Shown here one piece after another: positions 12,341-25,300 of a DNA stretch of 64,000 nt. Source of the stretch: Apostichopus japonicus (lineage: Eukaryota > Echinodermata > Holothuroidea > Aspidochirotida > Stichopodidae); contig NC_092568.1 of NCBI RefSeq assembly GCF_037975245.1, forward strand, positions 24,907,501 through 24,971,500, written 5' to 3'. Numbering within the stretch: the first letter of the stretch is position 1; each line of letters starts with the position of its first letter. The position numbers and the translations under genes are program-made. The notes beneath the pieces were generated by a model that was not told the origin of the DNA, searched no databases, and was given only the letters and a program-made list of their open reading frames with translations.

Positions 12341-15300
12341 ATCGTGTAGTAGTTTGCCTCACTTCTATGTAACATTATGATCATTTTTAGCCTATGCATA
12401 CAACCAAAACTATAACCATTCTGTGTTAGCAAGTTTATAGCGATTCTGCTATAGAAAACCTTTAGCAATCTGCGTTTGAAGGCAAGTATAGCCTTGTCTG
12501 AGCTTTAGACCAGTATATCATTCTTAGCCTGGCGTGAATGTGACCTTTCATATTCCACTAACCACCCCTCTCTCCCACAACAGGGAACCGAACTTTGAAT
12601 TATTTGTCTACTGACTTAGAAGAAGACCTGGGTCAAGTCAGCATTTAGAAATTCAAAAATGTATACATATTCATCATTTCGAGTATAGCCAGTTGCTCGA
12701 TTCGATGTGTAAAATCAGAGAGGTCAACGTTCTACGTTTTAACGCATGTTTAAATGGAAACAAGGACACGTCTATACATATAATACCATATATTGTCAAC
12801 CTGAGTAATACAGTGGTTGCTCATCTCCCTGTCCTGGCAATAAAACATCTAACCATAAGTTGTGGTACTCAGAATAAGAACTTCGGTTCAGAATGTTTAC
12901 TTAGCCGTCATATTAATATATGCACGTGTATGAAAACTTACCCAACTATAATTCTGCTTAGCACGTATAGGTATATACGTACAGCCATTATGTTTAGTAT
13001 ACCAAACATGTATACCTATACATACAGTGTTATGTTTATAGTATGCATATAAGTGTACACGAAGCAGATCCTAACAATTATGTTATATAATGCATATTGG
13101 CCTATACTTTATATATTCATATATTCAGAGCTAACTTTTGCTGTTTTAGTATATATGACGTATTGTCGATGAGTGTAAGCAGAATATTCTGTTTCATCAC
13201 CCATATAGGATACTTATTATATGTAAGCAAACCCCATCTATCCTTTACCTTTAGTACGGTGATGTATAAACAACCATATATATATGATATTATATGTTAG
13301 TATATACTTTATGGTTATTATACGTGTGTAGGTATATAGGTATAATTCTTCTGTGTCCTGTTTGTGTGACCTATCCAGCCCATAGGTCCTTCAAACCTAT
13401 ACCCACTCACTCACCTAGTGAGTTCAGTACTAAATAAGCCTATACAAATGATTCTCATTGGTTGATTATTATCGTCTGAGAATCCTTTCTGCAGACAGAT
13501 ATTTAACCTTCTTCTCTCTGCTGAAGGACAGTAATCACAGCAAATTGGAAGACGACCAAAAATTATGATATAATGACTACTCTCGAAGAATAAATCTAGT
13601 GTAGGTAGACCTGTTTATTCAGCAAGCATCTCCTGTCAGTGACGAATGGTATATATAATGAAAAACATTGCTGAAAATTAAACAACTCATGCAAAAGTTA
13701 AACAAAGATCATTAGCATCATATGGTTTTATGATTGAGTCTGTCTTATACCATATGTCACGTACAACCTTCTTCGATGCGTATCATACACATGTTATTGA
13801 TGGTATGTCTTTGAAGCAACAATAAAATCTTCAAACTGACAGATGCTATATAGTTCATACAAAAATGCATTAAAGCAGCTAACTACTACCTTTTCTCAAT
13901 GTTTTGTGTTGCTGTCACTCGCTGGTATATACCTATGTACAGGAAATATGCTTGACTCAGACGTGACTCATGACTAAATTCACGCAAAGAAGCCAGGTTT
14001 ACACAGAGGCGAAGAGAGGCAGGTGGGATCCCCCCACCCCCGGTGAGAGTGTTGTCACCGTTTGTGCCCTCTTTGCTCTCTTTATTTCCTTCTAAGTATG
14101 ATGTAAATGAGAATACAATGTTGTACTATCCCATATTTTCCGGGCTCCTTTGTATTGACGCCGAACATGGAACTGTAGCCCCCTCTCGCCATGAATGGCT
14201 GTAACACAAGCGTTTGATGACGTTAATCGGCGTTGATAATCCTGAGATCGGCACTGGTTTACTAACAAATATATTGATATATTATATCATCACATTTAAA
14301 ACCAAACAATTCAAAAAGTTTCAAAAGTCTGCAATTTGTATGTGTTTCATACTAACAATATTGGTTGGTTTGCGTAGGAAGTTTATCACAAAGAAATTAC
14401 AAAGTTTATGCGTTATAAAGTTATAAAGGAAATAATTTTAATATACAGCTTTAAATATAAAACTGCTGCGTTGCACGATGAGTATAGTTGCTGTCAAAAT
14501 AAACCAATCAGAAAGCTTGCTTATAAGTGACATAAACGAGATGGATGTTCGTGTGCAGCCAGTCCTCACGTGACAGTATGTGACGTGTGCTTTCTCGACA
14601 TGAATGGGGTTTTTATTTCACCTTACTTAGAGTGATCAACTTGGTGAGAATTGAAAAGATCAAGAATAGAAGTCCAGAGTTCAACAACTGTAGTCAAAAT
14701 TGAAAATTCATCTCGAAAGTTGCAGAAATGAAATAAAAACAAAAAACAACAAAAACAACAACAGCAATGTGACGTTATTATTGTGTGTCAATACGTTTAG
14801 CTGATATGGACGGTTGGTTCGATATATAGGCGGTGTCAACCGTCAGCTAAATACAGATTCTTGACGGCAACTTGAAACGAAAGAAAAGCTAAACATGTGA
14901 AAGATATTACACGTTATCAGTCCTACACATATTGCCAGGACATGACGTCACTCGAGTCAAGTTCCATGACGTTCAATCGATGGCAATTGTCATGCGAACT
15001 CCACATTGTGGTATAGAGAAGTAGGTCGGGTTGCTGAAAAATTAGTCTATGTTCTTCCTTAAGCATATTTTGAATATTATAAAAAGTTATTTGTATTCCC
15101 AGGTATAGTTCCCAAAGCCGCCCTAATTGAACCCGGGCCTCAAGGCTTTAACCCCCCCCCCCCTCCATTCCCCCTCTCTCTCTCGCCAGGCCTGAATGTA
15201 CGTGATAGCATGTACATCAATGCGAAAGTGTTTGTATGGTGCGGAGTTCTCATGGCTGCTGTTCATACTATCGTTCTCACTCGTTCAAATGTTTGCAGAA

Positions 15301-18300
15301 CAGACTATTTTGTGTATCCTCAAACAGCTTTAATCTATGCTAAATACTAATGAGGCTTGAAGCTAGATCGGATTGCGCTGAACAACATCTGTCGTGGTAA
15401 TATACAGTCTATCGTTACAGGAAAGCTATACCTGAACATATATAACATGTTGCTAGTTATTTCGCCAACCTTGCAGTACCAAAACAATAAATAATAATAA
15501 TCCCTATGAAATTCATCATAAACTTCAAAATGAACCCATACTGTAGTTTAATGTTGTATTGTATTAAAGAGGTATAATACCCAACTGATATATGAACATT
15601 ATTCTCAACTGGTGTAGGTTACCCAAGAAATGTGGTGATCCTACACCCCTCCGACATTATGTGATCCTATAAAAACAGCAGTAACACCGCACTTTATATT
15701 ATGTAACCATATAGAGTGGTTACATAAAATTTAGTGAGACATTTGTTTTTGACAAGCAACAAGAGCCAACTCTATACATACAACTCGGTTCATTCTGTCT
15801 TGGACTTAATTCACCACAGAGTCCATCTTTATAGTTCTAATTGATGGTCCATCCCGTTTTGCTTCTTCGTTCGATATGCCTTTTTGTTCGATATGCGTTC
15901 TTCTTTGGATTTGCTTGTTCTGATGCTCAAGGAGATGTAAAAGATTGAAATATTCACATTGTTAGAAATTCTCGATCGTGATGTATTACATTTCAAACCA
16001 TTTTTATCATTCTTTGTTTTGTTTTGTCTCTTCTAAAGGCTGTAAGTTCAACACGTAGTTTAGTCGCCTATACTCACCATTACCCGGGTGCTTTACCAAG
16101 TCGGTTATTTAAATAGGTGTTATGCATCCAAAGAGTATCAAAAACCAAATAATTCGTATATGTAACCTTCAAAGTTGTCCTTTTTTTTAAAAAAAAGGAA
16201 GGCAACATGGCGCCAATTCAATCGAATGTGTAAATTCATGATACCACTTGAAAAGTCATGTGACTTATATTTTGTTACACTGATTTCCCCTTTTGAATCG
16301 GTTTCTCTGTTTATTACGACGAACCATGAAAAGTGATCATCAATTGTATAAAACCTACAAGTAAATGAATCTTCTTTTAAAGATAGACGGGGTATATTGT
16401 TTGTAGCATTGTTTACCGAACAAACTAGAAAATCGTTAAGAAATTAACGAATAGCTCGAAATCCTATCAGAATTTCTGGCGCTTTCTGTTTATATCTGGA
16501 ACAAATAGGTCTTTCCTGCAAGCAGACGGCGCCGAGTCGCGCCAAAGAAGTGTCCAGAAAATCGACCAACTGAGCAAAGCACTCCGTTGAGTATTCGTAA
16601 CATGCTTTTTGTACGTTTATACACGTGTAACCGTATAACAATTGGTGTCGTCTGCGCGTTACGTGGCGCCTTCATTTTCGAAGGTGAAACCTTCTAAATT
16701 GGATGAATCTTTATTTCTATCTTTTAAATAGGATAAAAAAAACGACGAGTAGAAATTGGTCAAATTAGCGGGCAGACGACAGCTTAGTTAAACAATAGAT
16801 CGATCAGTAATATAGTTCTTTTTTGCTCTCTCTCTCTTTCTCGATTGTCATTGATTCAATATTATGAGCCTAGTTGCATGTATACTGTCCTGTAATCAAT
16901 CTTTTCCTTAAATACAAATACTGACGTTTCGATTATGGTTCTTATCAGTGTCACGTGGGTGCATCATGTCTAAAACGAATCATGCTTACATCTTGTTCAG
17001 TCTGCCAAGTATCTTAAGTCTAACCAAATGACTATTTAAAGGGAGGGGTGGGGTAATCGGTTCGGTCTGTAGTATTACGTCATGGGTTTGTATTTCCACG
17101 TTAGTTTGCTACTTACGATGGTGTACATATTTTGTTGGTATAAATTTAGAATGTTCCACGCAGGGTCTATACATGCGTTCTTCTGAGTATAGGCTTGTTC
17201 TATTTGTGATGACATTTACATGCATATTGTGTCTGAAATGTAAGCCTAATGTTATACAACTGGAAGTCTTAATTTCCCTTTGTAATGATACCATCAGACA
17301 CCCTACAGATCACTTGCACGATCAGCAAATGTTTTAATTTGCTACATATGATTAATTTTATTTATAATTAAATTTACATATTATAAACCATAGGCCTAGT
17401 TCACTTTCTATAAATGCACAACAGATGTACCCGAGTAGCAACTTGTGAATATACAGCAAATCTCAGTACTTTATGCAGCATTTTCTTTTCGTCGAAAATC
17501 ATATTATAAATTGATCACAATAACACCTCGTATTTCCATTTTTTTTTTTAATATATACAAATTGTATAGACCCGATCTAGTTACATAATATTTAGACGTT
17601 ATCGGTATTATATACATATATAGGCTCAATATTGTTATATACATTTTCTTCTCCTTTTCATTCGCTTGTTTCAATTTTTGTGTTCTATTTCATTTTACTT
17701 TTAATTGCTAATTTTCTAATTTGTAAAGTTTTAAAGCATTTGACCTGGATAGCTCTCTACATTGTAGGCTTAAGTGCATTTGCAAAAATGAAAATCTATA
17801 CAGATATTAAGTTATGAAGCATACCACTTCTTTAAGTGCATCTTTCCCTCTTAACTCCCATATAATCACTTTATCTAAACGAAGAGGAGAAATGAGAGCA
17901 AAAACTCGGTCAAAGTGTCACGAATCTATTCAGCTCACAGAATTACCAGTTGTCTAGACACGATCGAATTTGCAACACTAAACCTCGTATGACCTGTTGC
18001 TGCTCGCAGTCGACTCCGGTTCCTACAACCTCATCAATATTCATAAGTTCTATATAGCGAGGTTGCAATCAACTTATTGGAATTCTCTTTCCAATATGCG
18101 ATACGTGTGCGGTAGTGCGGAAGTTGAATGCACGTTTATTACATTTTTATCACTTTTTAGAATCTTGAAAGTCTCCGCTATCACTGACTTGATTAAATAT
18201 GTAATGAGGACAAAATGCGTTGCGCATTTATTAAGGAAAATATTCTTGCTTAACATTATTGTAGGCCAAATATTTGGTCTTACATTTATTTATTTATGCC

Positions 18301-18851
18301 TACATCGTTTAGGCCTACATATGTAATATACAAAAGGACCATAGTTTTTGAATCGCAAATGCACTCGGTTAATTAGGAACACTTGTTTTAAGAGACTGTC
18401 ACTGCATGCATGGGTTTTTAACTTTCTTCGGAAGTTCGCCTTCACATTACTCATTGCTTGATCAAAATACATGTTTACTAATCAGTGAAACATATACGTT
18501 TAGAGTTGTAACCTAGGCCTATACATAGAGGCCTATAACCTAGGCATATACATATAAAGGGAAGTTTGTAATAAAGTACTTTAAGAAATCGGTCCTCACG
18601 GGGGTTAAGTCCCTTCAAACTCACACTGGTCGTAGAAATTGAATTAATTTTGATAACGTTGCAAATATTGCTGCCCTAAATGACTATAGAAACCCAATCT
18701 TGTTGACTGCATCAAAGAATATAGCGAGGGTCATGGGACAAGGGGGCAGGACAAACCCCCACCTCAAGAAATGAAATTAGTCAAACGAAACAACCGAAAA
18801 GAAAACTGAACTCTCTCGTTAGAAATAGGATTAACTGGTTCAAATTTGGCG

Positions 18852-18904
18852 TTTAACCGGTTAACCTGTTAATAGTTTCTAATATTAACCGGTTAACCAG
18901 TTAA
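18852..18904. promoter_or_regulatory. Paired Grainyhead-type palindromes
   Basis: Two copies of TTAACCGGTTAACC(T/A)GTTAA begin at 18852-18853 and 18885, about 33 bp apart. Each is centred on the palindrome AACCGGTT, the known consensus of Grainyhead-family transcription factors. No nearby gene is visible, so a distal enhancer is only a possibility. Confidence 0.4.
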
Positions 18905-20167
18905 TTCTTTATAGGCGGTTAATTCGCTATCGAAAAACCTGAAGTTGCTTCTTTTCTTGTCTGGGTTTTATTCTGCGGACATCCATGTAAAGGCCCAAAT
19001 GATTTTATTTGCGTTAATGTATAGTATAGAACAAGTATGAGTCTTCTGCAACGCCATAGAAATCTACAGCAGATTAAGTTTAAAGCCGTTTTTGGATAAC
19101 AAATCAAATCAAATTATGAACATACTTTGGCCCTTTTGAGACCAAGTAAGAAATTTGATCACGTGAATTCGCTTGATAACATATGCGCCCTCATGTTACA
19201 TCGATATATAGCCGAGGATTTGGATATGTAATTGGCTTATACCGATTTATTAACCACCACTATATTGTTATGGCTAGAAATCCTCATAGCTAAATGAGTC
19301 CTTGGGCCGGTTTCGGCTAAAAACTACGGATATGGTCTTGAATATATTTCTTTAGCTGTGAGTATATGACAGACCTTAGCATCTGCTTATCGATTATGCA
19401 AATACTTACTTAATACATAAATAAACATGGTAGGTATATTTCATACACTTACTGCTATCGATCATAACCTATAAATCAGGGGTAAACGGTGCAGTTGGGG
19501 TTATTTTATGGAAGGTAATATTGAGCTTTGTTCCCTTTTGATTTACTGAGAGCATTATCACCGATTTAGTCGTATAGAAAAACAAGAAGAAATTTTATCT
19601 GAAAATAAACTATACATAACTCAAACATCATAATTGTTGTTGATAGCTCACAAGATATATAGGACTACCCCTAGGACAGTCGTTTTCAATACTTTATTCA
19701 GATCTTGTCATGTAAAGAACAGAGTTGAAAATGCAGGGGCCGAGGGGGGGGGGGGGGGTTTCAAATGAACTTTTAAACATGTGGCGATTTCATGTGGCTA
19801 CAGACAGCTATATTTGTTAGAAGGGTTGATGATAAGCCCCGCAAGGTATCAAATTTTTATTCCCGTCAAAATGAAAAGAAAGAAGCGAAAAAGCTCTCTC
19901 GACAGATGTTCGTCGTTAATTGTCGTACCAAGCAGGATGCTAACTGTGGGTGTTAATACAGACCCGGCCTAACCTGATTTCACAGATGAGTTCACGCAAA
20001 GATCTCAGTTTTAGAACAAGGCAACGAATAAAGAAAGTTCGAAATTCTCTTCGGTGAATGGTTTCTATCAAATTGTATTTATTATTAAAAGGTCGCTTTG
20101 GGATCAATTTAGCGCCTGATTCAATGATACGTTCTAATCAGTTAACTACTTTGAAAAAAAAAAAAAA

Positions 20168-20750
20168 GATTTTGACAAGTCCATGGTCTTAATAGTTGAG
20201 ACATTAACCTTTCACGTGCTGTGAAAAGACTCAGCTTTTACTTTAAGATGAATGCATATACAGCTTGCAGTTGTAATTGTTAGGGAGAATTCACCGCTGC
20301 ATGAATATGCGAATATTTGATATATCTGTTACCTGGCAAAACAGCTTTATATCTACGGCACACAGTAGAAGGATACTTAACTCTGTTGGTAAAGCAATTA
20401 AAACTGTGCAGATTTCCAAAATGACACGAAGAACTACCATTCCCTTCCGCTCCTCCCCCTGGATTTTGACAAGTCCATGGTCTTAAAAGTTGAGTCATTA
20501 ACCTTTCATGTGCTGTGAAAGACTCATGTTCTACTTTAAGATGAAAGCATATACAGCTTGCAGTTGTGTTGGTTAGGGAGAATTCACCGCTGCATGAATA
20601 TGCGAATATTTGATATATCTGTTACCTGGTAAAACAGCTTTATATCTATGACACTATGAAGGATACTTAACTCTGTTGGTAAGCAACTGGAACTGTGCAG
20701 ATTCTAAAAGGACACGAATAACCACCATTCCCTCCCTCTCCTCTCCTCCC
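20168..20750 (+). repeat. 294-bp head-to-tail tandem duplication
   Basis: Copy 1 (20168-20461) and copy 2 (20462 to about 20750) both begin GATTTTGACAAGTCCATGGT and both end in a pyrimidine-rich CCATTCCCT...CTCC stretch. They abut exactly and differ by scattered substitutions and small indels. Function unknown. Confidence 0.93.
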
Positions 20751-21991
20751 CCCCCCCAACCCCCACCCAAGTGTGTTTACTCTGCTTCCTTATTATGTCT
20801 TCGCGCGAAACACACGCGTTTTTCTTTTAATACGCGGATACGCGCTCCAGATAAACAGTGAAGTAGGAATTGTTATACCAATGTAAAAATTTTAATGTCA
20901 AATGATCACTCCTCCCCTCCCCCCCCCCCCGGCCCGCTCCCCTCCGCCTTGCCCATGCATGCATGAAAGTTTAACTTCGGCTGATAGGTTGCTTTGTGGG
21001 AAGACTGATCAATGTGTAAAGCGAGACGAGAAAGTGCGTTCGATGTTTAGTATTGCATTAGATATGAATCACACATAATAGGCCTATCATTCCAGAATTT
21101 AAAAAAAAAATCATTATTGTGTTCTAGTTATTTTTGCTGAAATTTTACTCACTAATTATCGACACCATACCTTTCTCTCCAGGGGATGGGTTTCTAAATA
21201 GGAAATCGTTCTCCCAAAAGTAGGTCAAGACGGTGAACAGAATAAATCTTTGGCTCGCATGGGAAATTTCGTCTTGCCTATCCGAAGGTAAAAATTCACG
21301 CGGAAACGCCTCCCAATTTTAAAGTCCGTCTGTTAATTCATTATATACCCCCTGTATAGCTTATCATTTTAATAAAGATTCATGTCTTTGAAACTTTTGA
21401 TAAAGTAGCAAACACTTTCATGTTTTCGACATCATGTCATTTCGAGTAAGGTTTTTTTTCTTTCTTTCGAGTTTTTGTTTGATCGTTTTAATTAGAAATA
21501 AAACAAAAATAAAATGTGTTGAAAATATATAGTAACGTTTATACTTTTTAGGCAGCGCAATTCTTCATCGCAAAATTAAAGACATGGTATTGAAGGCAGG
21601 GGGTGGGGGTGGGGATGGGAAAACACTATACTGATGTAAATAGAACTTTTAATAAATTGATGTAAGGTGTTATTCAATAACAGCTAATACATGACAAAAA
21701 ATTGGGACTTAAAACATATCTGACATGCAACACCTTTGGATGAAATTTGTCGCATCTGTGTCTGCTCCTTCGAACTAAGAGCATCTTATTTTCTTTCACC
21801 AAATCTACCAAGTAAACAAAACATATAATGATGGCAATTGATCAAACTAAGACGCAAAATTAGTGAAACAAAGATATATTATCCACATTTCATCGTCCAG
21901 ACACATTTTTATATTATAATACTTCCTATCAAATGCAACAGTTTTAGCTTGTTAAAGAGGGTGGCATTTTCAGCTTACTATGTCTCTTTAA

Positions 21992-22328
21992 AGGGACTGT
22001 GTACGATGAAAAAGAGAAGAAACGTTTGATGACAGATTTTTTTAGTACGAGTGCAGCAGCATAAAGTTCGAGTACAAGAAGAATTCCCCATTGTAATGAG
22101 TGCGAACACAAATACGAGGCTCCAAATAAGCGCGAATACTCATTCTTTTCACTAGTATATATACGACATTTCCAAAATGCCCGGATAAATGACAAATTAC
22201 AGAAATACAAATTCCAAAGTTATCAAATTATGATGAAACTTAGAATTAAGAGGATGTAAGGTTTTGAAACTTTTGTGGCCAGTTTAGCATGTAGCAAATA
22301 TGTTGTCATGAATATCAGTATAGTCCCT
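21992..22328. mobile_element. 337-bp MITE flanked by TTAA
   Basis: The left terminus is AGGGACTGTGTAC and the right terminus, reverse-complemented, is AGGGACTATACTG. Both ends abut TTAA (21988-21991 and 22329-22332). No coding capacity is visible. TTAA duplications are characteristic of piggyBac and Kolobok superfamilies; the AGGG end leans to Kolobok, but the terminal repeat is too short to decide. Confidence 0.62.
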
Positions 22329-22334
22329 TTAACG

Positions 22335-25300
22335 TTAATTCAATTTAATGCTCAATGACCGTCTATGACTCAATGGTACATATTTGTCTGAATTCAATAA
22401 ATATTGTACGACTATAGAAAGAGAAAAGGTAGACGAAGAAAGGAAACATTTTATGGTTTCATAAAAACGAACACCTCAAAGGTGAATGGCGTTCAAATGT
22501 GGTGTTGGGTCCGTTGAACTTACCAATTAGATCAAGTCACACAAGGGAATAACAATGCTAGCATTTAAAAAAGGAATGCCATATAAAAGGATACGGTTCA
22601 AGCAGTGGAAAAAAAACTAAATGAAGTTAAATTTACCTGCATTGTGAAAAATGGCACCGCGGTTTGGATTTTTTCGTTTTTGACAATATAGATTTGTTGA
22701 TATCTGCAGGTATGAGCTTCATACATGACGGTGTATGTGATCTACAATGTGGCTCTTTTGTAACAAATTAAAATGATTTATTATATAATTATTACAATAC
22801 CTGTATTTCAAATTAAGTTTATCCGTGTCGGTATCATATGAAACATGACATTCCTTTTTATTTTGTATTATAAATATATCAAACAAATATATTTTACGGA
22901 ACTATATGGAAAGACATTCATTTCTAAAGAGACAGTAAAACAGAATGTCTGAGTACAGAAAATAGTGGTACGGTATTACGGTTAAAATACGATATTTAGG
23001 TTGAATTATATATAGGGATGACGAGAATAATTTCTGACGTCACTGCCTATATTCCGTACCGAAGACATCGAGGCTTGAAAAGCAGGCTATAGCCTACTAG
23101 TTTTCCATGTTATGATCGGGATAATTTTCAGGATCGTAGAAAAAGTCGAAAAATCGTGAACATAATGTTTCTTCAAAAGTGGCAAAATATATCACCATTT
23201 TGTAGCGATAATTAAGCACACATAATTATATTAATATTCTCCAAGGGATGAAGATGCCTCTCAGGTCACAGCGTCGGCCACTGGAGGGAAAACAATATAA
23301 TGAAGGTGAAAATTGCTGTCATTAAACCAAAATGGTTGAATACCATTGCTATTGCCTATATAACGTTACCGCAAAATCACACACATAATTTTAAATAGGC
23401 TATACATGGCATATGCATCATGTAATATATTTTTTTTTGAGGTTAAAATATGATATTTTATAAGCTGAATGAAATACAAGGAAAATTGTCTGATGCTATG
23501 CACTGTCACATTATGTATCATCTCGTAAATTTATGTATGCGTTTTTATTTCTGTTCTGTTCTTTCTTTCTTTTCAAATTTTAATGACATGTTTATACAAT
23601 ACCAATACACTTAATAATTATTATTTACTTTGCCCCAGGCCAGACTGACAACATTGTTCACAACATGAGTCAACCTTTCTCTCGCGTGTATAATAAACTT
23701 ATGGCTTGTGACTAACTCCAACTTCTATCAATCAATTCGTATTCTAACAAAAAAAGCAAAGCAAAACACATAAGATAGAACAAAAAGCCCATATCACGCA
23801 AGGTGTGCTACATATTACGGTCGTTTCTAGAGTATATACATGAGAAAGTTTCTGTATATGCAAGCGAATACTGTGACATGGTTACCTACATCTGTATATA
23901 ATACGGTAACACACCTATATATCTCTGGCGCTTCAGTGACTGATAAGAAAATGAAGTAAAAGACAAGCGTGTGTGACTCAGAGATGTACTAATTTTACTG
24001 TCTGCATCTACCAAAATTACGCCGGAGCCTAAGGTAATATTATGAAATTGGCCTTGGCATAAATGAGATATATATACGCATTTCTATAGCATGGGGTAAA
24101 TTTAATGCCTTGGGTATAAGCACTTGTATTTACACTTATGTTGGTATACAGACCTTCAGGCGGCTCTTTTTTTTTTTTTTTGGTGTTCCCCCGTAAGCGT
24201 GAACAGCCAGGAGTGAAAAAGAAGAGGGGGGGGAGGGGGAGGGGAGAATGAAAGAGAAAACATTGTCAGATAACCGAATAACCCATTCAAATATTTTTCA
24301 AAAGAAAAGTCTAGAGGCAATTCATTTCTTGACCTGCAAACTTACGCGCAACCTGATCTAACCTTTCTGCTGAAATGTGCCTTCAAGTCAGAGGCATTCG
24401 TGCTTTCTTTGATATATGCGGAACTTCACATACCTTTGTATAAAATGCCAAATTAATTTACATATTTTTGATTGCGAATAAATACTCTTTTTCGTTGAGT
24501 CGCTTCCACTGTCCCCTCCCATTGTACATACCCATCAAACCCTGTGGTAAAGAATCAGATACAATACGCGTGAAAATCTGTTGTCTTCTCAAGAACCGTT
24601 TAATCGCGGTTTACACGGTTTGTCAATCACTCGAATTGTTTGCCATTTTCATTATTGTCATTTTTGCCAGAAGGGTGGGATGGGGGTGTTAAGAAACCCC
24701 TCCACTGGTTACGCCATTGTCATGCATAACTATTGAATACATACATTGGCACTGGATAGCAAATCACGTTTTTCTGAGAATTCAAAATGCTTTACAAATG
24801 TCACGTGATGTTCTTTCACGTCCATGTATATTTTGACGCCATCATTTTTTTTTTTTTTAATGAAGATTGAAAAAAATCACTCTGAAAAATAAGACGGTGA
24901 CCGACTACCTTTGCACTAACGGTAACGGCAACTAGATGAGTAAGCCAAGGGCAATTCCATTTTGGAGTGGTAGCTACCACTGCAGCTATAGGCTGAAGTC
25001 CTCACTGCATATATGGATAATAATTACGACCGTGCAAACCATTCTTTACCAGAAGGGAATTTTTGTTTACAATTAGCCAAAGGTTATATAACAAATAACC
25101 CTATATATCTATATATATATATATATAGATATCTATATGGTACTGACGTGACCAATATTTATTCATTTTCTTAAGGCGTAATTGTCCCAACAGAGAAAAC
25201 AAAACTGGATCATTCACGAAATTCCTTGCATATATGTGATTGAATTTTCCAAAGGAACAAAATGGGTTGGAAACAGCACATTTGCACGTTTCTTCCGCGA

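Larger units (their letters stand above)
10995..20160. other. Intergenic, no gene supported
   Basis: Mostly unique AT-rich DNA. It holds the three-unit repeat at 12.2 kb, a 12-C run (15152-15163), the Grainyhead-type pair at 18.9 kb and a 15-G run (19744-19758). The longest open frames (12693-13052, 17997-18326) look like chance: no family resemblance, no splice or start context. Confidence 0.55.

Noticed and set aside
12693-13052. 119-codon open frame on the plus strand
   Set aside because: No recognisable domain, AT-biased composition rich in I, Y and T, and no supporting splice or start context; consistent with chance in stop-poor sequence.
17997-18326. 109-codon open frame with hydrophobic C-terminal half
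   Set aside because: Could suggest a membrane protein, but there is no family pattern, the hydrophobicity follows T-rich DNA, and a comparable frame is open on the other strand.
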